Below, in pieces: positions 6,151-12,266 of a stretch of 12,266 nucleotides of DNA. Source of the stretch: ZC4RG30 sp964632365 (lineage in GTDB: Bacteria; Pseudomonadota; Gammaproteobacteria; Steroidobacterales; Steroidobacteraceae); contig CAZWDR010000080.1 in the NCBI GenBank assembly GCA_964632365.1, positions 1 to 12,266 on the forward strand, given 5' to 3'. A program made the position numbers and the translations under genes. Below the pieces are notes generated by a model, which was not told the origin of the DNA, made no database searches, and saw only the letters and a program-made list of their open reading frames with translations. Positions within the stretch are counted from its first letter, which is position 1; each line of letters begins with the position of its first letter.

Positions 6151-7151
6151 TCGGACTGGGCAATGCCCCGCGGGCCGTGCAGGTCGAGATGCCGTTCGCG
6201 ATGGTGCTGGGCGAGCCGCTGACCGAACTGCCGCGCGACCTGTACATCCCGCCCCAGGCGATGGAGGTGTTCCTCGATGCCTTCGAGGGACCGCTGGACC
6301 TGCTGCTGTACCTGATCCGGCGGCAGAACCTGAACATCCTCGACATCCCGATCGCGGAGATCACGCGGCAATACACCCAGTACATCGAGGTGATGACCGA
6401 GCTGCAGCTCGACCTTGCCGGCGAATACCTGGTGATGGCCGCGACGCTGGCGGAGATCAAGTCGCGCATGCTGTTGCCGCGGGCCGCGCCGCCCGGCGAG
6501 GGCACCGAGGAAGATCCGCGCGCCGAGCTGGTGCGGCGCCTGCAGGAGTACGAGCGCTTCAAGCAGGCCGCGCAGGACCTGGATGCGCTGCCGCGCCTGG
6601 AGCGCGATCACTACCAGGCGGTGGCCGAGTTCTCCGCGCGGCGCGCGGCCAAGGTGCTGCCGGATGTGACGCTGAAGGAGCTGCTGCTGGCCTTCAAGGA
6701 TGTCGCGATCCGCGCCGAGATGTTCGCGCACCACCACATCCAGCGCGAGCCGCTGTCGGTGCGGGCGCGCATGAGCGATGTGCTGTCGAACCTGCGGGTG
6801 GGCGAGTTCACCGGCTTCTCGCAGCTGTTCCAGGCGCACGAGGGCCGCATGGGTGTGGCGGTGACCTTCATCGCCATCCTCGAGCTGAAGCGCGAGGGGC
6901 TGATCGAGATCGTGCAGAACGAACCGTTTGCGCCCATCCACCTGTGCCCGGCGGACCAGGGCAGGGCGCCGCGCGTCATCGAGGGCTCGGCCGAGGATGT
7001 GACCGAGGCGGATGGCCGCCTGCTCGCCGAATCGATCGCGACCGACGGCGTGGACGAACCCCTCGATGACACGCAGGACCAGGACGAGGACCAGGACGAG
7101 GACGCCGTCGAAGCGGTCGCGTCGCCTGAACAGGACAAGACGGAGCCCTGA
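6147..7151 (+). CDS. scpA: segregation and condensation protein A (kleisin ScpA)
   Basis: The 334-residue protein is the kleisin that bridges the two SMC heads in the bacterial condensin SMC-ScpAB, which compacts and segregates the chromosome. The N-terminal domain reads FEGPLDLLLYLIRRQNLNIL (46-65) and DIPIAEITRQYTQYI, followed by LQLDLAGEYLVMAATLAEIK (87-106) and SRMLLP, all strongly family-typical. The C-terminal winged-helix part spans about 205-258 (MSDVLSNL; FIAILELKREGLIEIVQNEPF). About 40 N-terminal residues precede the usual start of homology. A long acidic tail (about 280-334) contains a DQDE tandem repeat. The ATG overlaps the trpS stop, with a GGAG at 6136-6139 spaced 7 bases away. 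ScpB follows after 3 bases. Confidence 0.95.
   Translation: MIGLGNAPRAVQVEMPFAMVLGEPLTELPRDLYIPPQAMEVFLDAFEGPLDLLLYLIRRQNLNILDIPIAEITRQYTQYIEVMTELQLDLAGEYLVMAATLAEIKSRMLLPRAAPPGEGTEEDPRAELVRRLQEYERFKQAAQDLDALPRLERDHYQAVAEFSARRAAKVLPDVTLKELLLAFKDVAIRAEMFAHHHIQREPLSVRARMSDVLSNLRVGEFTGFSQLFQAHEGRMGVAVTFIAILELKREGLIEIVQNEPFAPIHLCPADQGRAPRVIEGSAEDVTEADGRLLAESIATDGVDEPLDDTQDQDEDQDEDAVEAVASPEQDKTEP
7077..7103 (+). repeat. 12-base tandem repeat in the scpA acidic tail
   Basis: GACCAGGACGAG occurs twice (7077-7088, 7089-7100), followed by GAC, encoding DQDEDQDED. The frame is kept and the repeat lies wholly in the acidic C-terminal tail. Confidence 0.88.
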
Positions 7152-7154
7152 GGC

Positions 7155-8090
7155 ATGAATACCGAGTACACCCGCAAGGTCCTGGAGGCGGGCCTCATGG
7201 CCGCCGGACGCACGCTGTCGCTGGGGGAGCTGGCGCAGCTGTTCGACGAGGTGGACCGCCCGGACAACGAGCAGCTGCGCGGCGCGCTGGCCGAACTGGG
7301 CGAATCGTGGGCGGAGCGGGCCATCGAGCTGAAGGAGACGGCCGCCGGTTTCCGCGTGCAGGTGCGGCAGGCGTTTGCCGACCAGGTGTCACGCCTGTGG
7401 CCGGAGCGGCCGCCGCGCTATTCGCGCGCGCTGCTCGAGACGCTCTCGATCGTGGCCTACCGCCAGCCGATCACGCGCGGCGAGATCGAATCGGTGCGCG
7501 GCGTGGCCGTGAATCCGAACATCGTGCGCACGCTGTTCGAGCGCAACTGGATCCGCGTGGTGGGCCATCGTGAAGTGCCGGGTCGCCCCGAGCTGCTGGG
7601 CACGACGCGTGATTTTCTCGATTACTTCGGGCTGAAGACACTCGACCAGCTGCCGTCGCTGGCCGAGATCAAGTCGCTGGAGGAACTCGACCCGCAGCTC
7701 GCGCTGCCTGAGCCGGTGGGCGTGGCGCTGCCGGCCCCGGAGAACATGGGAGAATCCGCCGATGGCGAGGTCAACGACGACGCAGCGGGGCAAGGGGCGC
7801 AGGCCGACGGGGACACCGGCGGCGCCGACGCGCGGCCCGGAGAAGTCATCGAAGCAGAGGGTGAGGGCGCCGTCGAAGGGGGCGGCGAAGCAGAGCCGGG
7901 CGTCGCGGGCGACGCAGCACCCGGCGTCGGCGACGACGCAGCACCGGGCGTCGGCGACGACGCAGCACCCTGCGACACCGCACGCGACGACGGCGCACCC
8001 GACGACGCAGCGCCCGACGACGCGCAACCCGACGACGCAGCACCAGACGACGCGCAACCCGACCCGTCGCGCGAAACCGCCGCCGGCTGA
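7155..8090 (+). CDS. scpB: segregation and condensation protein B with a long acidic C-terminal tail
   Basis: The 311-residue protein is the ScpB partner, whose dimer binds the ScpA kleisin. The two winged-helix domains fill residues 5-180: EAGLMAAGRTLSLGELAQLF (11-30), ALLETLSIVAYRQPITRGEI (92-111), ESVRGVAVNPNIVRTLFERN (112-131) and VPGRPELLGTTRDFLDYFGL (141-160). ScpB normally ends near there. Residues 183-311 are a low-complexity tail rich in Asp, Ala, Pro and Gly with about 32 acidic and only 3 basic residues after position 203. The tail is built from 24- and 15-base tandem repeats. From 7762 the DNA also encodes the RluB-like protein in another frame. The tail uses many A-ending codons (GCA, GAA, CAA), unlike the rest of the gene, which suggests a newer, overprinted extension. 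A GGAG at 7142-7145 gives a good 9-base spacing. Confidence 0.94.
   Translation: MNTEYTRKVLEAGLMAAGRTLSLGELAQLFDEVDRPDNEQLRGALAELGESWAERAIELKETAAGFRVQVRQAFADQVSRLWPERPPRYSRALLETLSIVAYRQPITRGEIESVRGVAVNPNIVRTLFERNWIRVVGHREVPGRPELLGTTRDFLDYFGLKTLDQLPSLAEIKSLEELDPQLALPEPVGVALPAPENMGESADGEVNDDAAGQGAQADGDTGGADARPGEVIEAEGEGAVEGGGEAEPGVAGDAAPGVGDDAAPGVGDDAAPCDTARDDGAPDDAAPDDAQPDDAAPDDAQPDPSRETAAG
7748..7752 (+). promoter_or_regulatory. ribosome binding site supporting the overlapping rluB-like start
   Basis: GGGAG lies inside scpB, 9 bases before the ATG at 7762. Two other in-frame starts are possible for the downstream gene, GTG at 7861 and GTG at 8122, but neither has a comparable Shine-Dalgarno sequence. 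This site is the main reason for calling the long overlap. Confidence 0.6.
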
Positions 8091-8883
8091 GTCCGCCTCC
8101 GCCTCCGCCGCGCCCGAGCGCGTGCAGAAGATCCTCGCGCGCGCCGGCCTTGCCTCGCGCCGCCAGGCCGAGGAGTGGATCCGCGCCGGCCGCGTCACGA
8201 TCAATGGCGAACCGGCGACGCTGGGCACCCGCGCGCTGGGCAGTGACCTGCTGCGCCTTGATGGTCGCGTGATCCACCAGGCGCCGGTGCGCCGCTCGGC
8301 CACGTGGCTGTGCCATCGCTCGCCGGGCGAGAGCCTGCTGCCGCCGCGCGAGGACGAGGAGGCGGATTCGGGCGAGGATCGCGACGCGGTGTCCGAGCGC
8401 CTGTCCCGGCGCGTGGGCCGCCGCTACATCCCGGTCAGCCCGATGCCGCGCGGCGACGGCGGCATCGAGATCCTGACCTCCGACGGCGAACTGGCGCTGC
8501 AGCTGCAGCGGGCCGTGCACGAGCTGCCGATGGAATTCAGCCTGCGGGTGCGCGGCGAACTGTCGCCCGGACAGATCGAGGGGGTGCTGCAGGGCCGGCT
8601 CGACGGCGGCCGCCGCCTGCGCATCGAAGCCTGCGAGCCCACCGGCGGCGAGGCGGCCAACCGCTGGTACCGCATCCTCGCGGTGGGCGCGAGCGGACGC
8701 GACCTGCGCGACCTGCTCGAGCGCCACGATGCCACGGTGAGCCGCGTGCTGCGCGTTGGCCTGGGCGCGCTGAAGCTCGAGCGCACGCTGGCGCGCGGCA
8801 GCGTGCGGCAACTCTCCGCCGGGGAGATCGCGCAGCTGCTCGAGCGCGCGCCACCGCAGGCCGATGAGGCGGAGCAGGGCTGA
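7762..8883 (+). CDS. rluB: RluB-like 23S rRNA pseudouridine synthase homologue, probably catalytically altered, overlapping scpB
   Basis: This is a 373-residue protein. Residues 1-117 are a basic Thr/Gln/His/Pro/Arg-rich stretch (about 21 Lys/Arg, one Glu in the first 109). An S4 RNA-binding domain follows at about 119-170 (VQKILARAGLASRRQAEEWI, then RAGRVTINGEPATLG). A divergent pseudouridine synthase domain (about 180-360) is recognised from RRYIPVSPMPRGDGGIEILT, SDGELA, EFSLRVRGE, NRWYRILAVGASGRDLRDLL and VSRVLRVGLGALKL. Ordinary RluB reads GRLD-x-x-(T/S)-(T/S)-G-L-L at the active site. Here the aligned stretch is SPMPRGDGGI, so Pro229 stands where the catalytic Asp should be. RluB normally makes a pseudouridine in 23S rRNA helix 89; this version may only bind RNA. 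The first 329 bases are shared with scpB in another frame. The symbol reflects homology and gene order, not proven activity. Confidence 0.8.
   Translation: MARSTTTQRGKGRRPTGTPAAPTRGPEKSSKQRVRAPSKGAAKQSRASRATQHPASATTQHRASATTQHPATPHATTAHPTTQRPTTRNPTTQHQTTRNPTRRAKPPPAESASASAAPERVQKILARAGLASRRQAEEWIRAGRVTINGEPATLGTRALGSDLLRLDGRVIHQAPVRRSATWLCHRSPGESLLPPREDEEADSGEDRDAVSERLSRRVGRRYIPVSPMPRGDGGIEILTSDGELALQLQRAVHELPMEFSLRVRGELSPGQIEGVLQGRLDGGRRLRIEACEPTGGEAANRWYRILAVGASGRDLRDLLERHDATVSRVLRVGLGALKLERTLARGSVRQLSAGEIAQLLERAPPQADEAEQG
7896..7967 (+). repeat. three 24-base tandem repeats in the scpB/rluB overlap
   Basis: Copies lie at 7896-7919 (diverged), 7920-7943 and 7944-7967; the last two differ at one or two bases. 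The same DNA reads as GVGDDAAP repeats in the ScpB frame and as (P/R)ASATTQH repeats in the RluB-like frame. A period of 24 keeps both frames open. Confidence 0.88.
7998..8063 (+). repeat. 15-base tandem repeats (30-base higher-order unit) in the scpB/rluB overlap
   Basis: Four units lie at 7998-8012, 8013-8027, 8028-8042 and 8043-8057, with a partial fifth. They alternate between endings GCAGC(G/A) and GCGCAA, so the true unit is 30 bases present twice. In the ScpB frame they read PDDAA/PDDAQ; in the RluB-like frame PTTQR, PTTRN, PTTQH, QTTRN. Confidence 0.88.
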
Positions 8884-10358
8884 TGCAGGCCGCTGTCGAA
8901 GCCATCAACGCCTTCATCTGGAGCCCGCCGCTGATCTGGCTGTGTCTTGGCGCGGGCCTGTACTTCTCCATCCGTACGCGCTTCATGCAGGTGCGCGGCC
9001 TGCCGGAGATGCTGCGGCTGCTGTTCGGTGGCAAGGCTTCCCAGGCGGGTGTGACTTCTTTCCAGGCGCTGGCGATGTCGCTGTCCGGACGCGTCGGCGT
9101 GGGCAACATCGCCGGTGTCGCCACGGCCATCGCCTTCGGCGGACCGGGCGCGGTGTTCTGGATGTGGGTGGTCGCGTTCCTCGGCGCCTCGACCGCCTAC
9201 GTGGAATCGACACTGGCGCAGATCTACAAGGAAAAGGACGAGAAGGGCCAGTATCGCGGCGGCCCCGCCTACTACATCGAGAAGGCGATGGGACAGCGCT
9301 GGTATGCGTGGCTGTTCGCGCTGGTCACGGTGCTGGCCACCGGGTTCCTGCTGCCGGGCGTGCAGGCGAACGCCATCGCCGAGAGCCTGCACAACGCCTG
9401 GGAGATCCCGCACCTGCTGACGGCCGCGGCGCTGGTGGTGGCGCTGGGCTTCATCATCGTCGGCGGCGTGCGGCGCATTGCGCATTTCGCGCAGGTGGTG
9501 GTGCCGTTCATGGCGCTGGGCTACATCCTCGTCGCCGTCATCATCGTGGCACTGAATGCCGAACGCGTGCCGGAGGTGCTGTCGCTGATCCTGCGCAGCG
9601 CATTCGGCGCCGAGGCCGCGTTCGGGGCCATCGTCGGCCTCGCCATCGAATGGGGCGTGAAGCGCGGCATCTACTCGAACGAGGCCGGACAGGGCACTGG
9701 CCCGCATGCGGCCGCCGCTGCGGAGAACGCCCATCCTGCGCAGCAGGGGTATGTGCAGGCGTTCTCGATCTATGTGGATACGCTGCTGGTGTGTTCAGCC
9801 ACGGCGCTGATGATCCTGATCACCGGCATGTACAACGTCTACGGTCCGGACAACGTGGCGATCATCGAGTACCTGCCGGACATCACCGAAGGGCCGGCCT
9901 ATTCGCAATATGCCGTGGAATCAGTGATGCCGGGCTTCGGCCGCATCTTCGTCGCGCTGGCGCTGCTGTTCTTCGCGTTCACCACGATCGTCGCGTACTA
10001 CTACATGGCCGAGACCAATGTCTCGTACATGAACCGGCACGCGCGCAACCGCTTTCTCATCGGTGCGCTGCGGGTGCTGATGCTGGTGGCGGTGACCTAC
10101 GGCACGCTGCGTTCGGCCTCGGCGGCCTGGACGCTCGGTGACATCGGCGTCGGGCTGATGGCCTGGTTCAACCTGATCGCCATCCTGATCCTGCAGAAGC
10201 CGGCCCTGCTGGCGCTGCGTGACTATGAGCGGCAGCGGCGCGCGGGCACGCCACCGTCTTTCGATCCGGACTCGTTGGGCATCCGCAACGCGCATCTGTG
10301 GTCGGACGCCGCGCGCCGTGACACGCCGATGGACGCAGGAGAACGCCATGTCCGTTGA
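8883..10358 (+). CDS. alanine/glycine:cation symporter (AGCS family, AlsT/DagA-like)
   Basis: The 491-residue integral inner-membrane protein has about ten to eleven hydrophobic segments. It belongs to the AGCS family, which takes up alanine or glycine with Na+ (or H+). The family signature GGPGAVFWMWVVAFLG is at 86-101. Other family marks are SLSGRVGVGNIAGVATAI (66-83), GGPAYYIE (126-133) and GVKRGIYSNEAGQGTGPHAAAA (258-279), which contains the conserved SNEAG. Members are usually 450-550 residues, so it is full length. Its ATG shares one base with the stop of the RluB-like gene (TGATG), and its 3' end overlaps the dioxygenase start by 11 bases. The hydrophilic C-terminal tail (about 446-491) is poorly conserved. 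The exact substrate (Ala, Gly or other small amino acid) cannot be told from sequence. Confidence 0.93.
   Translation: MQAAVEAINAFIWSPPLIWLCLGAGLYFSIRTRFMQVRGLPEMLRLLFGGKASQAGVTSFQALAMSLSGRVGVGNIAGVATAIAFGGPGAVFWMWVVAFLGASTAYVESTLAQIYKEKDEKGQYRGGPAYYIEKAMGQRWYAWLFALVTVLATGFLLPGVQANAIAESLHNAWEIPHLLTAAALVVALGFIIVGGVRRIAHFAQVVVPFMALGYILVAVIIVALNAERVPEVLSLILRSAFGAEAAFGAIVGLAIEWGVKRGIYSNEAGQGTGPHAAAAAENAHPAQQGYVQAFSIYVDTLLVCSATALMILITGMYNVYGPDNVAIIEYLPDITEGPAYSQYAVESVMPGFGRIFVALALLFFAFTTIVAYYYMAETNVSYMNRHARNRFLIGALRVLMLVAVTYGTLRSASAAWTLGDIGVGLMAWFNLIAILILQKPALLALRDYERQRRAGTPPSFDPDSLGIRNAHLWSDAARRDTPMDAGERHVR
10337..10341 (+). promoter_or_regulatory. ribosome binding site deciding the dioxygenase start
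   Basis: AGGAG within the symporter 3' end, 6 bases before the ATG at 10348. It selects this start over an in-frame ATG at 10219 that lies deep in the symporter gene and has no such site. Confidence 0.75.
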
Positions 10359-11220
10359 TGCCGGTGACGACAGCAGAGGATCGCTGGATGCGACACGCCG
10401 CGGCGTCGTGGCCGGCGGCGTGGCTGCGCTGGGCGGCATGCTGGCACCCCGCGCCTTCAGTGCGGCGCCACGGGTCGCCGGTGAGGCACCGCTGGTCGTT
10501 CCGTCCTGGGACGATGTGCCGTCGTGCACGCCCAGTCCCACCGATCGCGCCGGCCAGGGACCCTTCTTCGTGCACGACGGGGAGCGGGAAGACGATGTCA
10601 GCCTGTTCCGGCAGGACATCCGCGGCCAGTACGATCCGGCGGCGGAGGCCGGCACCGAGCTGCAGCTGCACCTGCGGCTGCTGCGCGCCGGTGCCGCCGG
10701 CTGCAGTGCCGCGCCGCTTGCGGGCCTGGAGGTCTATGTGTGGCACTGCGACGCGCAGGGCTATTACAGCGGCTTTGGCGAGCCCGGCGAGCAGCAGCCG
10801 GACCAGGTGTACCGCTTCCGCCCCAACCACAACGACCTGGACAACGCGGCGCGCTTCTGCCGCGGCGCCGCCGTCAGCGATGCGGCGGGCGTGGTGTCAT
10901 TCCGCAGCATCTTCCCCGGCTGGTACAACGGTCGCGACATCCACGTGCACCTGATGGTGCTCGAACACGGGTCGAAGCCGCGTGGTCGCGGCCGGTATCG
11001 CGGCGGCGACCATGTGTTCACCACCCAGCTGTATTTCGAGCCCTCGCTGATCGATGCGGTGCATCGCGCCGCGGAACCCTACCGGCGGCGCACCGCACAT
11101 CCGGACTACGCGGGGCTGATCCTCGGCGATGAACCGGGCAGCAGTGGCCTGCGGATGAAGGCGCGGCACGCAGACGGCATCGTCACGGCACAGATGCAGC
11201 TGGTCATCGCGCGCGCCTGA
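10348..11220 (+). CDS. Tat-exported intradiol ring-cleavage dioxygenase family protein
   Basis: This 290-residue protein has a probable twin-arginine signal at about 15-40: Arg17-Arg18 (TRRGVVAGG), a hydrophobic stretch, then AFSAAPR near the cleavage site. The mature part belongs to the intradiol dioxygenase fold (catechol 1,2- and protocatechuate 3,4-dioxygenases). Seen in order are a TPSPTDRAGQGPFF start (61-74; usual TPxQTEGPFY), GLEVYVWHCDAQGYYSGFGE (126-145), and the SFRSIFPGWYNGRDIHVHL block (184-202). The four Fe(III) ligands can be assigned as Tyr140, Tyr193, His199 and His201. These enzymes split catechol-type rings between the hydroxyls using O2. Export suggests the substrate is met in the periplasm, or that the iron site folds before transport. 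The substrate is unknown. It is the last gene of the trpS unit. Confidence 0.87.
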   Translation: MSVDAGDDSRGSLDATRRGVVAGGVAALGGMLAPRAFSAAPRVAGEAPLVVPSWDDVPSCTPSPTDRAGQGPFFVHDGEREDDVSLFRQDIRGQYDPAAEAGTELQLHLRLLRAGAAGCSAAPLAGLEVYVWHCDAQGYYSGFGEPGEQQPDQVYRFRPNHNDLDNAARFCRGAAVSDAAGVVSFRSIFPGWYNGRDIHVHLMVLEHGSKPRGRGRYRGGDHVFTTQLYFEPSLIDAVHRAAEPYRRRTAHPDYAGLILGDEPGSSGLRMKARHADGIVTAQMQLVIARA

Positions 11221-11235
11221 CTGCGATCGCGTCGC
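11221..11235. other. short gap between two convergent stop codons
   Basis: Only 15 bases separate the dioxygenase and YciK-like stops. They contain the 8-base palindrome GCGATCGC (11223-11230) but no hairpin with a T-tract, so no intrinsic terminator is visible for either operon here. Confidence 0.6.
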
Positions 11236-11958
11236 TTACTGGCTGTCGAGCGCCAGTCCCGTCATGCCGCGGCCAGCCGGCCCGAGCAATTTCAGGAACG
11301 GCTCCAGCAAGGTGTCGGGCAACGGCAGCGTATTGATGTCTTCGGACGGATAGGCCTGCCGTCGCATCACCGTCCGTGCGCGCCCCGGATTGATGGTGTT
11401 TACGCGGATCGCGGAGTTGCCGTCCACCTCGCTGGCGAGCACCTGCGCCAGACCCTCCACGGCGAACTTGGAGACCGCATAGGCGCCCCAGTTCGGGCGG
11501 CCGCGGCGACCCACGCTGCTGGAGGTGAAGATCACGGACGCATCGGCCGACTTGCGCAGCGCCGGCATCAACACCTGCGTCAGCGCGAATGCGGCGGTGA
11601 CATTGACGTGCATCACCCGATGGAAGGTCGGCACTTCGTAGTGCTCGATCGGCGTCAGCGTGCCCAGCAGCGCCGCGCAGTGCACGAGTCCGTCGAGGCG
11701 TCCGAAGCGCTCCATCACGGCCTCGGCGAGGCGGTCGTAGTCCGCCGCCAGCGACTTTTCCAGGTCGAGCGTCGCCATCAGCGCGCGGCCTGCAGCGATG
11801 GCTTCGCAGTCGGCATGCAGCGCGCGCAGCTTGCCCTCGTTGCGGCCGATCGCGATCACGTCGGCGCCCTGCCGCAGGCAGGCCAGCACCAGCGCGCGGC
11901 CGATGCCGCCGGTGGCGCCAGTGACCGCGATCACGCGGCCGGTGAGGTCGTGGCGCAT
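11236..11958 (-). CDS. yciK: short-chain dehydrogenase/reductase, YciK-like
   Basis: The 240-residue protein is a classical-size SDR with a Rossmann fold. The NAD(P)-binding motif TGATGGIG is at 13-20, the structural Asn is Asn119 in HVNVTAAF, and the catalytic Ser147, Tyr160 and Lys164 appear in FTSSSVGRRG and WGAYAVSKFAVEGL. SVGRxGRxNWGAYAxSKFAxEG and RVNTINPGRARTVMR closely resemble E. coli YciK, whose physiological substrate is not firmly established. The gene follows the phosphatase directly: the ATG at 11958 overlaps its stop by one base (TGATG). A GTG at 11961 is a possible alternative start. The same pair, MupP-like phosphatase and SDR, is adjacent in Pseudomonas (recalled from general knowledge). 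Its stop is 15 bases from the stop of the convergent dioxygenase. Confidence 0.9.
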   Translation of the reverse strand: MRHDLTGRVIAVTGATGGIGRALVLACLRQGADVIAIGRNEGKLRALHADCEAIAAGRALMATLDLEKSLAADYDRLAEAVMERFGRLDGLVHCAALLGTLTPIEHYEVPTFHRVMHVNVTAAFALTQVLMPALRKSADASVIFTSSSVGRRGRPNWGAYAVSKFAVEGLAQVLASEVDGNSAIRVNTINPGRARTVMRRQAYPSEDINTLPLPDTLLEPFLKLLGPAGRGMTGLALDSQ

Positions 11959-12266
11959 CACAGCTTCCCGTCGAGCCAGTCGAGGATCTGCGTGGGCCGG
12001 TCGATCAGTGCATCCGGTGCCCAGAGGTACGGGTCATCATCGGGGCCCAGATAGCCGTAGCGCGCGACCAGCACCGGCATGCCCGCGGCACGCGCGGCCT
12101 GCACATCGCGCTCGGCATCGCCCACATACAGGCAGTCGGTGGGTGCGCGCGACAGCTGCGAGGCCGCCAGCAGCAGCGGCGCCGGATGCGGCTTGCGCTG
12201 CGGCAGCGTGTCCCCAGACACCACACATCCGGCTTCGCCATCCAGCTGCAGCTTCACCAGCAGCGG
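11958..12266 (-). CDS. mupP: HAD-family phosphatase (MupP/Gph type), C-terminal part; 5' end outside window
   Basis: About 102 C-terminal residues are present; the frame is open to the window edge and ends in TGA at 11958-11960. HAD motif III/IV elements are visible: GDTLPQRKPHPAPL, with the motif III Lys, and LYVGDAERDVQAARAAGM, with the motif IV acidic pair. The nucleophile DxD and motif II are outside the window. The final part, ARYGYLGPDDDPYLWAPDALID, is typical of gammaproteobacterial proteins annotated as phosphoglycolate phosphatase Gph, some of which are MupP. MupP dephosphorylates N-acetylmuramic acid 6-phosphate in peptidoglycan recycling. The YciK-like neighbour supports MupP, but Gph cannot be excluded without the N-terminus. 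The HAD family call is secure; the symbol is tentative. Confidence 0.85.
   Translation of the reverse strand, partial: PLLVKLQLDGEAGCVVSGDTLPQRKPHPAPLLLAASQLSRAPTDCLYVGDAERDVQAARAAGMPVLVARYGYLGPDDDPYLWAPDALIDRPTQILDWLDGKL

Noticed and set aside
7896..8063. Possible CRISPR array or other spaced repeats
   Set aside because: The repeats are directly tandem with no unique spacers, and have coding-frame periods of 24 and 15 bases.
7846..8811. Minus-strand frame through the scpB/rluB overlap with long Arg/Val runs
   Set aside because: The runs are the reverse complement of the tandem repeats. No start signal or domain is visible, so it was not counted as a third overlapping gene.
8122..8883. Alternative GTG start giving an RluB-like protein without the scpB overlap
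   Set aside because: It would keep an almost complete S4 domain and cannot be excluded, but it has no Shine-Dalgarno sequence, while ATG 7762 has GGGAG at a 9-base spacing and the upstream frame keeps normal codon use.
8864..10141. 425-codon + strand open frame inside the symporter gene
   Set aside because: Out-of-frame shadow; the symporter frame has clear AGCS signatures over its whole length.
11221..11235. Intrinsic terminator between the dioxygenase and YciK-like genes
   Set aside because: Only an 8-base palindrome without loop or T-tract is present.

Overview
The window is a dense, GC-rich stretch of bacterial chromosome, apparently from a gammaproteobacterium of the Xanthomonadales/Nevskiales/Steroidobacter type. 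That placement is an inference. It rests on the block order trpS-scpA-scpB-rluB, on a YciK-like dehydrogenase next to a MupP/Gph-type phosphatase, and on a yciB-bolA-peptidylprolyl isomerase cluster. There are 14 genes, two of them cut by the window edges. I see no tRNA, rRNA, CRISPR array or insertion sequence. The longest stretch without a gene is 116 bases.

Region 1 (1-3083, + strand) is the downstream part of a Tad (tight adherence) / Flp pilus or Tad-type secretion operon: the end of the CpaF/TadA ATPase, the inner-membrane platform proteins TadB and TadC, a DUF192 protein, and a TadE-like pseudopilin. Every junction is an overlap of 1 or 4 bases, which points to translational coupling.

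Region 2 (3067-4717, - strand) is a three-gene operon: YciB membrane protein, BolA, and a parvulin-type peptidylprolyl isomerase lipoprotein. It converges on the Tad operon with a 17-base overlap. Two back-to-back perfect hairpins lie at that junction.

Region 3 (4834-11220, + strand) is a six-gene head-to-tail unit: tryptophanyl-tRNA synthetase (with a candidate iron-sulfur Cys4 motif), ScpA and ScpB (the kleisin and partner subunits of SMC condensin), an RluB-like pseudouridine synthase homologue, an alanine/glycine:Na+ symporter, and a Tat-exported intradiol dioxygenase. The 116-base gap between yciB and trpS holds two divergent -10 boxes, each only 7-8 bases from a start codon that has no Shine-Dalgarno sequence. 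Both transcripts may therefore be leaderless.

The most unusual point is the scpB/rluB junction. The genes overlap out of frame by 329 bases through tandem repeats. One frame gives a very acidic ScpB tail and the other a very basic RluB N-terminus. Base composition at codon third positions suggests that the RluB frame is the older one and that the ScpB tail is overprinted on it. The RluB homologue also lacks the catalytic aspartate at the aligned position, so it may be a non-catalytic RNA-binding derivative.

Region 4 (11236-12266, - strand) holds a YciK-like short-chain dehydrogenase and, running off the edge, a HAD phosphatase of the MupP/Gph type.
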